The notes beneath the pieces were generated by a model, which saw only the letters and a list, made by a program, of their open reading frames with translations, was not told the DNA's origin and did not search any database. Positions 49,269-61,600 of a stretch of DNA of 64,000 nucleotides are shown here, one piece after another. How positions within the stretch are numbered: position 1 is the first letter of the stretch; every line of letters begins with the position of its first letter. The stretch is from Ophthalmolycus amberensis. Taxonomy: Eukaryota > Chordata > Actinopteri > Perciformes > Zoarcidae. Where the stretch lies: positions 186,001 to 250,000 of the forward strand of contig JAFEUB010001039.1 of assembly GCA_024529925.1 (NCBI GenBank), given 5' to 3'. A program made the translations under genes and the position numbers.

Positions 49269-49326
49269 GTGACCACCGTGGTCACAGCAGCGCCCCTGTC
49301 GACGCGTGATCGTCAGTGATCACGTG
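49269..49326. promoter_or_regulatory. sypl2 upstream palindrome and CACGTG E-box
   Basis: GTGACCAC-C-GTGGTCAC (49269-49285) is an inverted repeat with 8-base arms and one central base. It is followed by a CACGTG E-box at 49321-49326, about 150 bases upstream of the sypl2 ATG. USF/TFE-type factors bind CACGTG; use here is inference. Confidence 0.5.
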
Positions 49327-49475
49327 CTATATCTACAACGATTCGCTGAAGTTGGAGAAAAGTTTGACAAGCCTGAAGATCTTCGGGAGAAAGGGAGAGA
49401 AAGAGAGAGCTGCTAAAGATCGAGGAAAGGAGGCTCAGTAACGATACCAAAAGGTTATTGATCTCCTGACACACT

Positions 49476-51691
49476 ATGGACTCTGTCGCCCAGGTAATAG
49501 CGCTGACAGGAAGCTTGAACACGCTTAATGGCGCATTCTTTTTTTCTTTTCTTTTACGCAAACACGCCTATTTGTGTGTGTCTGCAGTGCAACAGCTTCT
49601 CCTTCACATTGCATGTTTGTTTCTTATTAGAAAGTGATGTCTGGGCGGTTCACTCTTGACTTTGGACCTCTGAAAGAACCGTTGGCATTCATCCGCTTGC
49701 TAGAATGGGTAAGTTTTTTCCCCAAATCTTTTTGACCATTACGGCCTATGGCGGGGTGTCTTCATCATGAGCTGTCCATCCCTCATAGCTGAAATTCCAT
49801 GCAGATTGATGATGTTGTTTGTGACCCACTGCGCGCCTGGTGAGGCTGTGACACTCATCCGTTTGAGCAGTTACCGTTTATAATTACGCTAGTTCAGGGG
49901 GCGTCCGTGTCCGTCAGTATCCAGATTACGCAGTAAAGTTAAGCTACAACAAAATGTCTATAAACTACAAACTATGTGTTAAATGTAGCACCTGTAGCTA
50001 ATATAAGGTAGGAAAATACTTCATGTGGTGACTAACTGTTAAGGTTGACAATATTTCCAGCCTAATAGCAATTCAAAATGTGACTTTTGCCAGCAGATGG
50101 GTGTTGGTATGTGTGCTTTCACTTTCCAGATAAAAGATCCCAGTGCATTGCTGACGTTACTAGTTTTAGCTATGCTTTTAAAAGTACGGACATTCTGCTG
50201 TGGACTCTGAACACCAGTCACAGTGATGGCATCCGGTGATTAAGACGATTTCCTGTTAATAGTATGTTGCATGAAATGAAAAGGGAAGTGTGTGTGTGTG
50301 TGTGTGTGTGTGAGACAGTTTGATCAGCGCTCAACATGCCAACGTATCTCCTCTTATCTTGTGTCTGCGGCTGCAGGTGTTCTCCATATTTGCCTTTGCC
50401 ACGACTGGAGGTTACAGCGGCACCACCAGCATCAACATCCAGTGCCATGGGAGTACCAGTGAAGAAATAAAGGCAAACTTTAACTACCCATTCAGGTGTG
50501 TGTGTGTGTGTGTGTGTCTCACACTCCTTTACAGTGAAGAACCAGCTTATTGAAAAGTGTTTGTGTTTACTCTGAGGATTTTCATGATTTTCAATTCATA
50601 TCTGTGTTTACACAGGTTGATGCAGCATCCCTATCATGTTCCTGACTGCAAAATCAACCAAACTGGCACTACTGATCACTTCCTGACTGGCGACTACACA
50701 TCCTCTGCACAGTTTTACGTCTGCATTGGAGTGTTGGCCTTTCTCTACACCACTGCCACACTAGTCCTCTACTTGGGCTACCAGCACATATATAGAGAAT
50801 CTAGTCGTGGCCCCACTGTGGTATGTTTGTCTGAATTCTCCATATTTTGCAGTTTTGGTGAATGTTTGTGGTTAGCCAAGTCTGTGCATGAAATTACACG
50901 GGGGATTTACAGTAGCATGCATTTGAAGCAGAGTGCTTTTCATGCATTTCCTGTGAGCTGTTGTGCAAATTCAGTAGTGAAACCACTGACCTAAATAAAT
51001 GAATGTAGTTTTATCTCTGCAGGTAATATTTGTGTTGATGTTGGTTTGTTTGTAAAATGTTGCATCTGACATCAGCTGCTGGATTTCAATGAGTCCACTT
51101 CATCCTGGAATCCAACTGGAGGTCAGAGAAAGTGCATTTAACAGAGTCGTGTAAATGAAACGGAGGGAAGGTCTGTGGTTCCCAAGCAATAAGGGACATA
51201 CTGCACTATAGTCTACGTCCAAGAAAGCTGCTTGAGTGACGCTGCCCCTGTGGTCGGTTTAATGGTTAAACTGATCATTTTTCTTCTCTAAGGACCTGTT
51301 GCTGACTGCCGCCTTGACCTTCCTGTGGTTGGCATCATCCTCTGCTTGGGCTAAAGGCTTGACCGATGTGAAGTGGGCCACCAGTCCTGCAAACATTGTA
51401 ACTTTAGTTAAGGTGTGCAAGATTGAAAGCAACCGGTGCACCCCAGGTGATGTGCCTCACATGGGCCGACTGAACGCCTCTGTGGTAAGTTGTGTGGAAC
51501 TTTATCTCTTTCAGACATCATGTGCACAACAGCCTGGGATATTTGACTCATGTCTTATTCTTTGGCAGATTTTTGGTTTTCTCAACCTCATCGTGTGGGG
51601 CGGCAACTGCTGGTTCATTTACAAGGAAACACCTTTTCACAAGTCAGCCAACCCGCCTGCAGAGGTGCAGGAGGGAGTCGGGCCATCGTAA
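49476..51691 (+). CDS. sypl2: Synaptophysin-like protein 2 (MARVEL tetraspan)
   Basis: Exons are 49476-49493, 49631-49708, 50377-50495, 50616-50820, 51293-51484 and 51569-51691, all with GT/AG sites and matching phases; 244 residues. Synaptophysin-family proteins are four-pass MARVEL proteins of vesicles; SYPL2 (mitsugumin 29) acts at muscle triad membranes. Visible are the family N-terminus FGPLKEPLAFIRLLEW leading into TM1, the luminal NYPFRL, TM2 (FYVCIGVLAFLYTTATLVLYLGY), TM3 (LTAALTFLWLASSSAWAKGL), potential N-glycosylation sites NQT and NAS, TM4 (IFGFLNLIVWGGNCWFIYKET) and a short tail. KGLTDVK and synteny with sort1 and atxn7l2 favour SYPL2; some segments (SIFAFAT, GDYTSSAQFYV) look more like SYPL1, so the paralogue is less certain than the family. 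Confidence 0.88.
50289..50312. repeat. (TG)n in sypl2 intron 2
   Basis: About 24 bases of TG repeats, 65 bases upstream of exon 3, on the transcribed-sense strand. Confidence 0.95.
50496..50518. repeat. (GT)n that forms the sypl2 exon 3 splice donor
   Basis: Exon 3 ends TTCAG, and the intron begins directly with about 11 GT units, so the donor is the first unit of the microsatellite (GTGTGT rather than GTAAGT). Confidence 0.9.
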
Positions 51692-53640
51692 TCACGCAGC
51701 TTCCTCATCACAAAATTTAATGAGTCGTTTTGGTACTAATTGTCAAAATGTTTCCAAATCTGACTGCTCCTTTTTTTTGTATTAGTATTAATAGTATTAA
51801 AAGTATTAATTTTATAATTAGGGCTGTATTGTCTCAAATACACTTAGAAAATGAACTAGAACTTGAGTTGTTCATAGTCAAACTAATACAGGAAATTGTA
51901 GCAGTCAAAATGTTTTTTTCATAGATTCTCAGTTTGCATGTTTTAAAACATTTATACCCAGGTATCCAAAACAAAGTGCCCCTTATTTAAAATGGTAGTG
52001 CAGATGTGGACTGTGCATCCTTGTTGGTGATAAATCAGAATGAAGCATCACTTTGTCAACTGCTAACTACATTTCTGTACCATCAGCATTTTAAAAAAAC
52101 AAAAAAAACTCAGGGCTGTTGAGTGTACAAAATACAAAATAGCTAACAAATATGAAATACTTGAAGTGCATTTATAATTAACACAGGTCTCGACTGAATC
52201 TAATTTTAGCCCAAACATACAATGGGTATCAAAATTAGTTACAATGAATTAATGTTGAATAGTTCTTTGGAACATTAATCCAGTTGCCATTATGAGATTA
52301 TTTTGAATGGGTGAAAGCAATTTAATTGCATCTTTTTGTGTAATGTTGCGCCTCATCAGAAGGCTTAAAAGTATTTTAGACTGACGGCATTTTTGCTCTT
52401 TGGAATTTTTTTACATTTAACTATTACATTTATTGCGCAGAATTTTGTATCTTTTCCCTGGATGCTAATAATGTTTTATAGCAAGGTCCTACAGTATTTC
52501 AAAGCTAATGTTCTTTGTATTCTATAGCCTTAGCTTAGTGTTCGTAACAATTTACTGATCGCTAACCAGTTACTACCTAACAGTTTTTCTTGCTATTACC
52601 AGGCTTCCACCTTATTGTAAGATGATAAGATGAGCTGTTTACTCTATTACTGCCTTCATAATGATTTCCTGCTTTGATATAGCTTTGCTTGATTCACAGT
52701 TTCTAGCTTGATCCGTTTGTAAGTGTCACATAGAGGAGACTGGAGTTCCTGTTCATTTCAGGAAGAAGTTGCCATGAAATGCTGTGCGTCATTAAAAGGA
52801 TGAACTGAACTTGTTGTTACGTGTCTGATTGTTGTAACTGGTGGGAGCACACACACACATACTGTACGTACTGTTTTTATCAGACAGGTGAATAACATCT
52901 TACACCTCTCACACACTTCCTGTTTGTTACAGTTTTATTAATTTGCGCTGATTACGCATTCAGCATGAAAGACCAGGTACCATGTGATGCAGTTTGACAC
53001 TCACTAGGTGGCAGACAAGCTACTTCTATCAGGTATCATCATCATCAGCTGATACCATAAGCATCCTCTCACACACAAGACTTCAAATTAACCTCCTGAC
53101 AATCATAGGTCCAGTCAAGTACTCAGTCTGTCAGTGAATCAGATGTGAATGCCTGACATTGAAATTGTGATGGGTATTTTTAAACAGATCTTATGACATT
53201 CAATTCACTAATCGATCAATCGGAACATATTTATATAGGGAAAATAGACATTAGTTGCAGTCCTTAAAATTATATCTAAAATATAAATAATGCCATTCAA
53301 CTGAGAAAACCGCAGCATGCAGGTATTGGGTACACACAGTGTTATTAGTTAAGTGCTAATAACACAAGTGAATTTTGAACTGCTGTGATTATACCTGCGT
53401 TTTGGTGTCCTTGTATTGTATTTAGTTGTTGTATTTGTTTTTGTTGTATATGGACTCATGTGTCTGGAAATAAAAGTTGAATAACCTGTTTCTGCTTGTG
53501 TGTACAATCTCTATCCACATATCTTTTATCACAAATGTCTTAAGTATTAGTAGTAGTTGTGATGCATTTATTCTAGCTTTATTCTGCTAGTTATAAAACA
53601 AAGAGTTTAATAAATATGGTGACTTTCGCTGTGAATGTAG
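51692..53640 (+). other. sypl2 3'UTR and intergenic DNA
   Basis: No further coding sequence. A canonical AATAAA at 53469-53474 is followed by T/GT-rich sequence (TTGTGTGTAC), a good polyadenylation site. If used, the 3'UTR is about 1.8 kb. Earlier weak signals cannot be excluded. Confidence 0.5.
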
Positions 53641-53764
53641 ATGTATTAAGGACGTTATTTTGGCCTTACTTACGCGACCTCAAAGTCGCGGTCGCGAGCT
53701 TTAGTGACGGGGTTGCGATGCGCGTGAACTGACGCCATAACCTCGCGAACGCGCAAGAGCAGCA
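53641..53764 (+). promoter_or_regulatory. atxn7l2 CpG-rich promoter and 5'UTR
   Basis: The sequence before the ATG is locally CpG-dense (GCGACC, GTCGCGGTCGCGAG, CTCGCGAACGCGC) between AT-rich flanks and has no TATA box. CCGTTAGCGTTAGC near 54133 in intron 1 repeats a motif seen near other starts in the window. Confidence 0.5.
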
Positions 53765-56700
53765 ATGGCCGCTTTGGATCGGCGAAATCCTAATCTCGAC
53801 GATTTTGTCGGATTAAACTGGAGTTGTTGGGTAGAAAGAGTGAATATTTTACCATCTGACGGTGAGTCGCATTCCCTGCCCCGGACCTGGTCTTCATCAC
53901 GTCACAGTGCCCATGTCCTGTGATTTATCTGTTGTTACATACACATAGCGACATAAAGGGAGACCCAAACAAAAGACCCGCTGGGTCCTAGTGCAGGGTC
54001 AGTTTGCTAGGAATGTTAACTGGCAACAAACAAAGAAACTAATTACAATAATAATATATTATGCGTTTTGTATTGTAGCGATACAACGCTATAAATACAA
54101 CGTGAACACCTTACATGTGGACAGGTACACTTACCGTTAGCGTTAGCCTGTAAGCTACTGTCACACTAAACAACAACACTACTTAAGGAGGATTTGTCCA
54201 GTTTGCTAACCGTAAAACTGAGCAGCTCACAGCTGCGACTGGACCACACAACAGGGCAGTCGATGTTTGATAGTGAGGTTTCGAGATGGGAATTTCCTCT
54301 GGATAACTTTTAGATTCATGAGTAATACAACTGATTGATCTGGAACTGATTTGAGTGACCTGTTCCGGGTTTTACTCAGCAAAGATATTGGTGAAACCTG
54401 CCTCTTGGAAGATGCTACAAAAATGTCCCCTCACAATTTTTTTCATGCTGACTGTTTTTGCCTTCCATGCAGCTGGGTCTCATGTTGACGACAGCAGCAA
54501 GCATGTGAGAAACCACCCTGAGACCATGACCCTCAAGAAAGAAGGTGACACATGAATCTCACACTCGGTGCATTCAGCAGTGCCTCGAGTCATGGATACC
54601 ACTTTAACTTTTCTATTCACCTCCATAGATATGCACACATTTGGCCATTACCCAGCACACGATGAGATCTACCTGGTGGTGTGCAGCCACTGTGGCCAGC
54701 TGGTGAAGCCTCAAGCCTTTGAGAAGCACTGTGAGAGGCGGCACGGTCCTCTCACTAAGACGTGTGGACAGTCTTCTTCTTTGGCTCCACAGCAGCGACT
54801 TCGCCCTGCACACCCTCTTGCGAATCATTCCTCCTCTAGAGAGAGGCTGAAAGATGGCAGATGTCATGAAGCCAGTGCCCCGTCCTCCGCAGCATCACCG
54901 GTACACCAGCACAGGCCTAGCAAGGCCCAGCAGGAGGCAGTGAGGTACTGTTTACGACTGTTTATCTCACAGCAACGCACGGAATGTGAATTATTCTGAT
55001 AGAAGATGCTTAACTGAAGAATGTGGCCCAGTTACCATCCCTTTTAAAAACAAATTGCTGCTATGTTGAATGCTCCCACTTAACTGTCTTAGTTTTTATG
55101 TCATTTGGAACTTGCATGAATCTGAACTCAGTCTCTTTTTGTATCTAAATGTTAAGCCTATATTGCATACATCCCTGAAGTCAGTTTTGAAGTTGTCTTC
55201 TCTAACTCCCTCTGCAGTGTTCGTTCAGTGGAGAAATTCCCTCAGGAGAAGTCTCCCCTCCCACACCACTCGTCGTCCTCCACGCTTCGCCCCAGGGTCC
55301 CTCCATGGCACTCAGGACCCCTGCCCCCTGGCCACTGTTCCTCCTCCACTTCTCCGTCAGAGTTACCCTCAGTGCAGAAGCCCACAGCCGGGCAGTCCAG
55401 TGAGTCTCAGAGCCCTCTGCGGGGATCGAGAACCTACAGCCGGACTCACAAAAACATCAATAGTAAGTCTGCTGTTTATACAACGTCTCTTGTTTCTTCC
55501 TCGACTGCTTTTCTACCATGTCTCTTAACTGTCAAGGACCAATAAACATTTAGCGTATTAGCCTGGGTATGATATGTGGTATACAGCAGTATTTACATGC
55601 TAGTATAAGTAGATTGTATGCATAATAGTTGCCTCTTAGTTTGTTTTTGAAAAATGACCATACGGTGGTCTGTAATCTCCACCAGCAGGGGATCATGTTG
55701 ACCGTCTGTGTTGCTCACTGACTACTGTGTTTGCTTTCTTTCCCATAGAGAAAGAATGTGACCTGAACAAACAGTGTGGGGTTCTGGATCCAGAGAGGAA
55801 GAAGCTGTGCAGCCAGGAGCTTATATGCAATGTAAACTCTCGATGTCTTGTTGTGGCCTTTTGTCCAATATCGTTACCAGTGTTTATTATTAACAGAGAT
55901 ATTTTGTCGTAGAGGTTGCATTTGTCACTTGATACAGGAACGTAGAATATTTTTTTTATCTGATTATCATAGTTTGGGATGTAATGCCTCTTTTCTTCCT
56001 CCACTGTGCTGTGGTGTTCTCTCTACACAGACGGATTCTATCCACCAGCAGCAGAAAGCTTTGGGAAGGACTAAGACCTCTGATCAATTGACAGAGGAGC
56101 AGAAAACAGCCTCTGCAGGTCGAGATATGGAGCAGCTTCCTGTCAAATCAAAAGACAAAGAGCAACATCATCATCAACAACAAGAGAAAGAAACACTGCA
56201 GAGCAGTACAACTTTTAACAGCAACTGTCATATTATCAGGTATGAAATGTGTTTTTTTTTCAAATAAATACATTTAATTGAACTAAAACTAATTGTTTCT
56301 GGATATGAAGTATTTCTCTAAATCGCTGGTTGAGATAAACAAGGGCACAATGACATGAAAGCTGAACAACATAATTACATACTTGAGTCAGAGATATACT
56401 AGCTTGTGTGCAGGATGGTTGCTTTGCGTATCCGGCACATTCTCAATAACAAGAAGCATCAGTAAAAAAACAAAACAAGCTCGGCCTATGATGGATTATT
56501 AAACCGAAATATAACCGAACCGTTGAATCTACATTATTGCACAAGGAAATATTGATGCTGAACAGTTTCATTGATGTTGCACAAGTTAATTGTTTTTGCT
56601 GAAGCAGTGTTGATTGTTAAGTGTGACAGCAGCGGGAAGGAAGGAGCTCTGGATTCTCTAAACACCACGGTTGTCTTTTCCTAACTCCTCATGACCTCTC

Positions 56701-58638
56701 CTTCACATCTTCCCTTGACCCCATAACGTTTTCCATAGAGGTCAAGGAAAAGTGGTTCGGAATAGACGTTAGGAGGCCAGTTTTGGACTTTTGGACCGCA
56801 GCCCAAGTCTGCAAATACTGACACACTGACAAATATGCTTGTCATAATAGCCGTCTTCTATATGGGCCGAGTCCTCTGGTGTGCCCTCTACTGGATTCCT
56901 CCAGTAACAAGCATTACACATAGGATATACTGTATATGATCAATTCCCTTCACAATGCAGCTGGTTGTCATCTTTTTTGCCTTCAAAGCAGGTCAGAAAG
57001 CATTCCAGAGGAGGAAGGCGGCAGCGCTGTGGAAGTGGAGGCGCAGCCTCAAATTCCCTTCAACAGGAGCTTGTTTCCAGGCGAGGAGAGTGAAGACAAC
57101 GAGCAGGAGGAAGCCTTAGACCTGCCTGCCACACCCTGGCACCCCAAACCTCTCGGGGTGAGTGCAGAAATAGTATTACAATGTAGAAGTAGTTTAGTAC
57201 GATTGTTTTAAGAGGGACAAAGTTGGTTTAAGCAGTTGGGATGTCGGGATTTAGAGAAAAGAAAAGGGTGGGTCTCAATGCTTTTGACTGAACTATTCTT
57301 AAACACCGTTTCCACCTCTCAAAAGGACACATGAGTGTGTCTGTATGATTGAGCCTGTTTCTGTCTTGTAGCTATGCACTTTTGGATGCCGCACATTGGG
57401 CTGCAGCATCTTCACCTTCAACCGGCGTTGGCACCACCTGCGGGTGGCCCTCAGTGCCATGTTGGAGCACCATGTCAGCACACACTTGTTGAAGTGAGTA
57501 TCACTGGAGCTGCTCAGTGAGTCGGGAGACACCTAGCCCGGATCCAGTAGAAAAAAGAAAAGAATAGTGCATTCCCGTTTAAATAGAATTGAATTATCTG
57601 ATGAGAAAAAGGACAGACATTCATCTGAAAAAAGATCTGAAGAGGATGACAAGGATTGATTGACATGTTTTCACGTCATCAACAGAGACTTAAGAAAAAC
57701 GTAAGTTTAGTTGCCCGCTTGAAGTGTCTTATTTCACAGGTTGTGTGTTGGTAGTCACTCCAGATATCCAAATGTATGTGCACAAGCACTGCACATCTGA
57801 CAAGCCGGATAAGAGAAAGCTCTTTTACACAATATACATGAAAAACAGGAATTGTAATCTGCTCCATGTTTTTCCTTTAACTTACAGGAAAATGCCTCAA
57901 GTATCGTCAGGTCTAAGGTCCTGTAATGTCACGCCTCCAACTGTAGGATCACCTGTCAGGACTGCCAGACCGACCAAATCCACCATCTCCCTCAGCCTTG
58001 AGTCTACCTCACTGGGACCGCTGGAAACCAAAACCAGTCAGCACAACTCTCACAGTGTCAAACCGCCGTCTTCCACCACATCTGCGAGACTTGTGCAGGA
58101 TACAAGTGCAGCACAGAAAGCTGCTCACAGCGGTGAGGACAAATCCTCCAAATACATCAGGGATCCCCTCCTCAGTGAGAAGGGCCAGCCACACGTCCCC
58201 TCCAATCCAGGAACGGTGAATGGCACCTTCTCACACAAAAAGAAGCCATGCCCTCCTCTCCACCCCTCCCCCCGCAGCAGAAGGAGGCCCCCAGGGATTC
58301 AGGAGAAGGTGGTGGGCTACGACCACAGAGGTCCTGCCCAAAAGCGCAAAGGCAGCAATGAGCCTCAGCCCGTCAACTCCTCACTATCCAGAGCCAAGTG
58401 TCAACGCTTGTCCTCCCCTTCCCAGAGAGGAGAGAGAATGGAAAGAATAACGGCCACGCGCATGCTTTGGGCCTGGAGAAAAGATCCAACTCCTGAAGAG
58501 TGAGTAGACTGGCAATACTGCAGGTCGCATACCATCAATGAACATGTTCTTGACCTGAACTTGATTGTATGTTTTACCAACAATCGATGCATTTTTAGGT
58601 GACAGTTGTTGTTTACCTCTTATCTTCACAGCCAGTAA
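53765..58638 (+). CDS. atxn7l2: Ataxin-7-like protein 2 (SCA7-domain, SAGA-type)
   Basis: Exons are 53765-53861, 54473-54544, 54629-54944, 55218-55462, 55749-55831, 56031-56239, 56992-57157, 57372-57493 and 57888-58499, with a probable last exon from 58632; about 642 residues. Ataxin-7 family proteins anchor the deubiquitinase module in the SAGA coactivator. The start MAALDRRNPNLDDFVGLNWS and MTLKKEDM match ATXN7L2. Exon 3 has the N-terminal zinc finger (CSHCGQLVKPQAFEKHCERRH). Exons 5-6 hold the SCA7 domain (ECDLNKQCGVLDPERKKLC, then SIHQQQKALGRTK). Exon 8 has CTFGCRTLGCSIFTFNRRWHH. The remainder is Ser/Pro-rich. Between the domains lie His/Gln-rich stretches (KEQHHHQQQEKE). The end is ambiguous: unspliced reading stops at TGA 58501-58503; splicing GA|GTGAGT to TTCACAG|CCAGTAA gives almost the same C-terminus. 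Synteny supports the assignment. Confidence 0.9.
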
Positions 58639-61600
58639 AGAGGCCAGCCTTAAAAACACACTTGGAGAAGAAGTCCGCTGCTGCCTGCATGGTATGTGTG
58701 TGTCTGTACGTTTCTGTCCACAAATGTTTAGGTCTCCATATTGTTATGCATCAATCAGACATCAGGAATAAATATTTGTCTGCATGTTACATGTGTATAC
58801 ATATGATCAATACATATGTATGTATTTTTGCAAACAGTCTATTTTTCTACGTGACTAAATGTCTCAGTTTGTTACTTGTGTAAGAATGTAAAAATACCTC
58901 AATCTACTCGTCATGCTGCTGAAATGAAAAGTGATATCATGGCAAAACAATTACAGATTCTTTGATCCTTATCTCCCCGTGTCTTCTGTTTTATACTGCG
59001 GTTCTGTACCAATAGAGTATTAAAGATTAATGAGTTTAGTTTACTCGTTAATCACTTACTCAAATTATGAAAATTGACAGGTGTATTTGAAGGTTTTTCT
59101 CTAATTGTCCCAAGTGCTGCTTTGGTCATTTTTTGATTTTCTTACACCAGATGCTGTTATCTGGTATTTGGAAAAATCAGTCGAGTAGATGAGCAGACAG
59201 CATTGTTTTGTTCCAGTTCAACCAGGTAGACACTGTTAAACTAAAACATACTTAACAATGTGAAGTTAGAATTATGACAGCTCCATATACCGGTATATAT
59301 TTTTATTTTAATAGCACTGATGTTGTGTGGACTGAAACATAGATTAATAAGTCAATCAAAAGTAGTTTCATGTGGACATTTAAATAAACATTTACTTTGA
59401 CGTTATTCTAATTTTTTTTGGTCTACTCAAAGTACAGTTGTACAAATCAGGGCAAGTATTTTGTTTAAATTTGTCAAATGGTGTAGATGTGGCCAGTGAA
59501 TGTCAGCGTTTACATTCAGTAGTGCACTACCTAAGTTTACCACTAGATGTTGTGAAGCCATCAATGTTGCTCCTCTGGAAAAAGAAAAGCAGCTTGATGA
59601 ACCTTTAGCCATTTCCAGCAAGTTATGTAAGCACACACTTTATATAAACCTACTTAGTCTGTTATATTACAGGTAACATTATTTACTCACTTCAAGATGA
59701 ACATTCATATTTCGCATGGAGTTCATACACATCTACGTAGATCAGATTTGCCATACAGTCAGTTACTTATCAGGGAAATACATGGTGATGTGTCTCAAGT
59801 ATCCCCCAAAAGCGACTCTATATTTACTGTGTTAGCACCTCTACATTAGTCATAGTAACGTTGGCAAAATGTCGCAGCTTTGTCCTTAAACTACTCCATG
59901 AGATATCAGCCACAACGATTTAAACAAACAAATACAGGAACATGTCACAGATGATTTCTGGAAATAGTAAGAGACAACAGTAAAAATGGAGTCCGCACAA
60001 AGAAAATCTTGATCTTTTTTTTATTAAGTCAAATTACATTTTCCTTAACTTTAATGCCTACTAGGTTGCACCTATCCTGCAGTCAGAGAAACTCTTAAGC
60101 GAACCATGCAAAGCCATTCCACTTTAGCCGCAAGACCTTTCAGATGTTATGGCAGTGACCAACCAGCTCATCTTTGAGGCAGTGATCAATAAACTCTGTG
60201 CTTTTAATGCTGTTAAAAGCTCCATTCTTGTCCTGTGGACACTGTTAAAGCAGAGAGCTTTTAGCCCCACCACCTCAAGGATGTTTCCGTAATTGCTACT
60301 ACATAGTCAGATGAACGGAGATAGATGTATGTCGGGCAGAGACCACTCCCTTCCCCAATCATTAAGGGAACAGTCAATGTACCATTACTGCAAATAGCAA
60401 AAGGCCCGTGAACTGCACAGATCTCGAACCGAAGATTTAGTTTTATTTATGCTGCAAATGTGAAAACATTTGTGCATCGTGTTAAATTAGAACTTAAAAA
60501 TGACATAGTCCTGAGAAGATTTATTAACCGTCTGTCTTCAAATCCATTCAGAACCCACTGTGTTTCAGGAATTCATTGGCGGAGAGGTCTCTTGATTTTC
60601 CTCCCCGGCTTTTATAAAAATATTCTTTGACTTTTATTATAGGCAGAAAGGTTGTTGCTTTAATGGTTGTAAGATGTCCATTTGAGAACTCCATACGTCA
60701 CCTGACATAGCCACCATTCTGATGAAGCACTCCTTCACTTTCCCCTTGAATTCCTTATGGCTTTGTGATACTGACTGAGAATAACTGGTGGCTACATACT
60801 CACTATCCATTAGGATGTATCGATTATTTCAAAACTGGCACTCCTCCTGTGCAGTTTTTCATACACGTTCAATCAATATTTTCAATTTAACCCAATTGTT
60901 CAGCAGAGTCAAGTGTAAAATACATCCTATGTCAATAAAAAAACGAAACCCCACCCCGCTTAAAAAATAAACATTGATGGTCAAGACTTGAATGTTGAAA
61001 CGACTAACAGTAGCACAGCGGCAGACAGTAATGCGAAATGACATCAGATTATACAAGAATACAGTCAATACACTGGTAGAACATAGCAGTACACAACTAA
61101 TCAATACTGAACACAGAAAAGTGAGTCTGAATGCATACATATATATATATATACTGTATATATATAGGAAGGCAGATGTGCTTTGGAGACAACAAAGCCG
61201 CTCTTCTCCTCTATGCTGGGACCTTCGCAAGAGCACTTAGTTTTTCTCTGTACAGAACTGCAACTTGCATTTTGAGTGACAACCCAGAGGAGAAGATTAT
61301 TAGCCAATCATTAGCCAGGGCCGATTTAACTGTATTGACACTTACTGCGGGGCAAACACATGCTATTACTTGATAGTCTTCCAGATCAATGTGCGCAATG
61401 CAACAGCCGTTATATCTGTGTCTGAGTTTAGTGTTTTTTTTAAACCATATTAGATTCTGAAACTGCCGTTTAGTAGCTTCTCAGGCTGCCTTGAGGGACC
61501 AGGGCTTGAAATCCGAGAGGTTTTTGGATTGATCCAATGATGCGACAACAGGGAACAGCACATATATTGAAATTCTAGAGGGCAACACTTAAAGGCTGGA

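Noticed and set aside
51299..51691. Single 130-residue ORF in sypl2
   Set aside because: It reads through the 84-nt intron; canonical splice sites and family alignment show two exons. Kept only as a possible retained-intron isoform.
61131..61373. ORF with Tyr/Ile repeats near the TA tract
   Set aside because: Translation of the alternating TATATA tract; no splice or family support.
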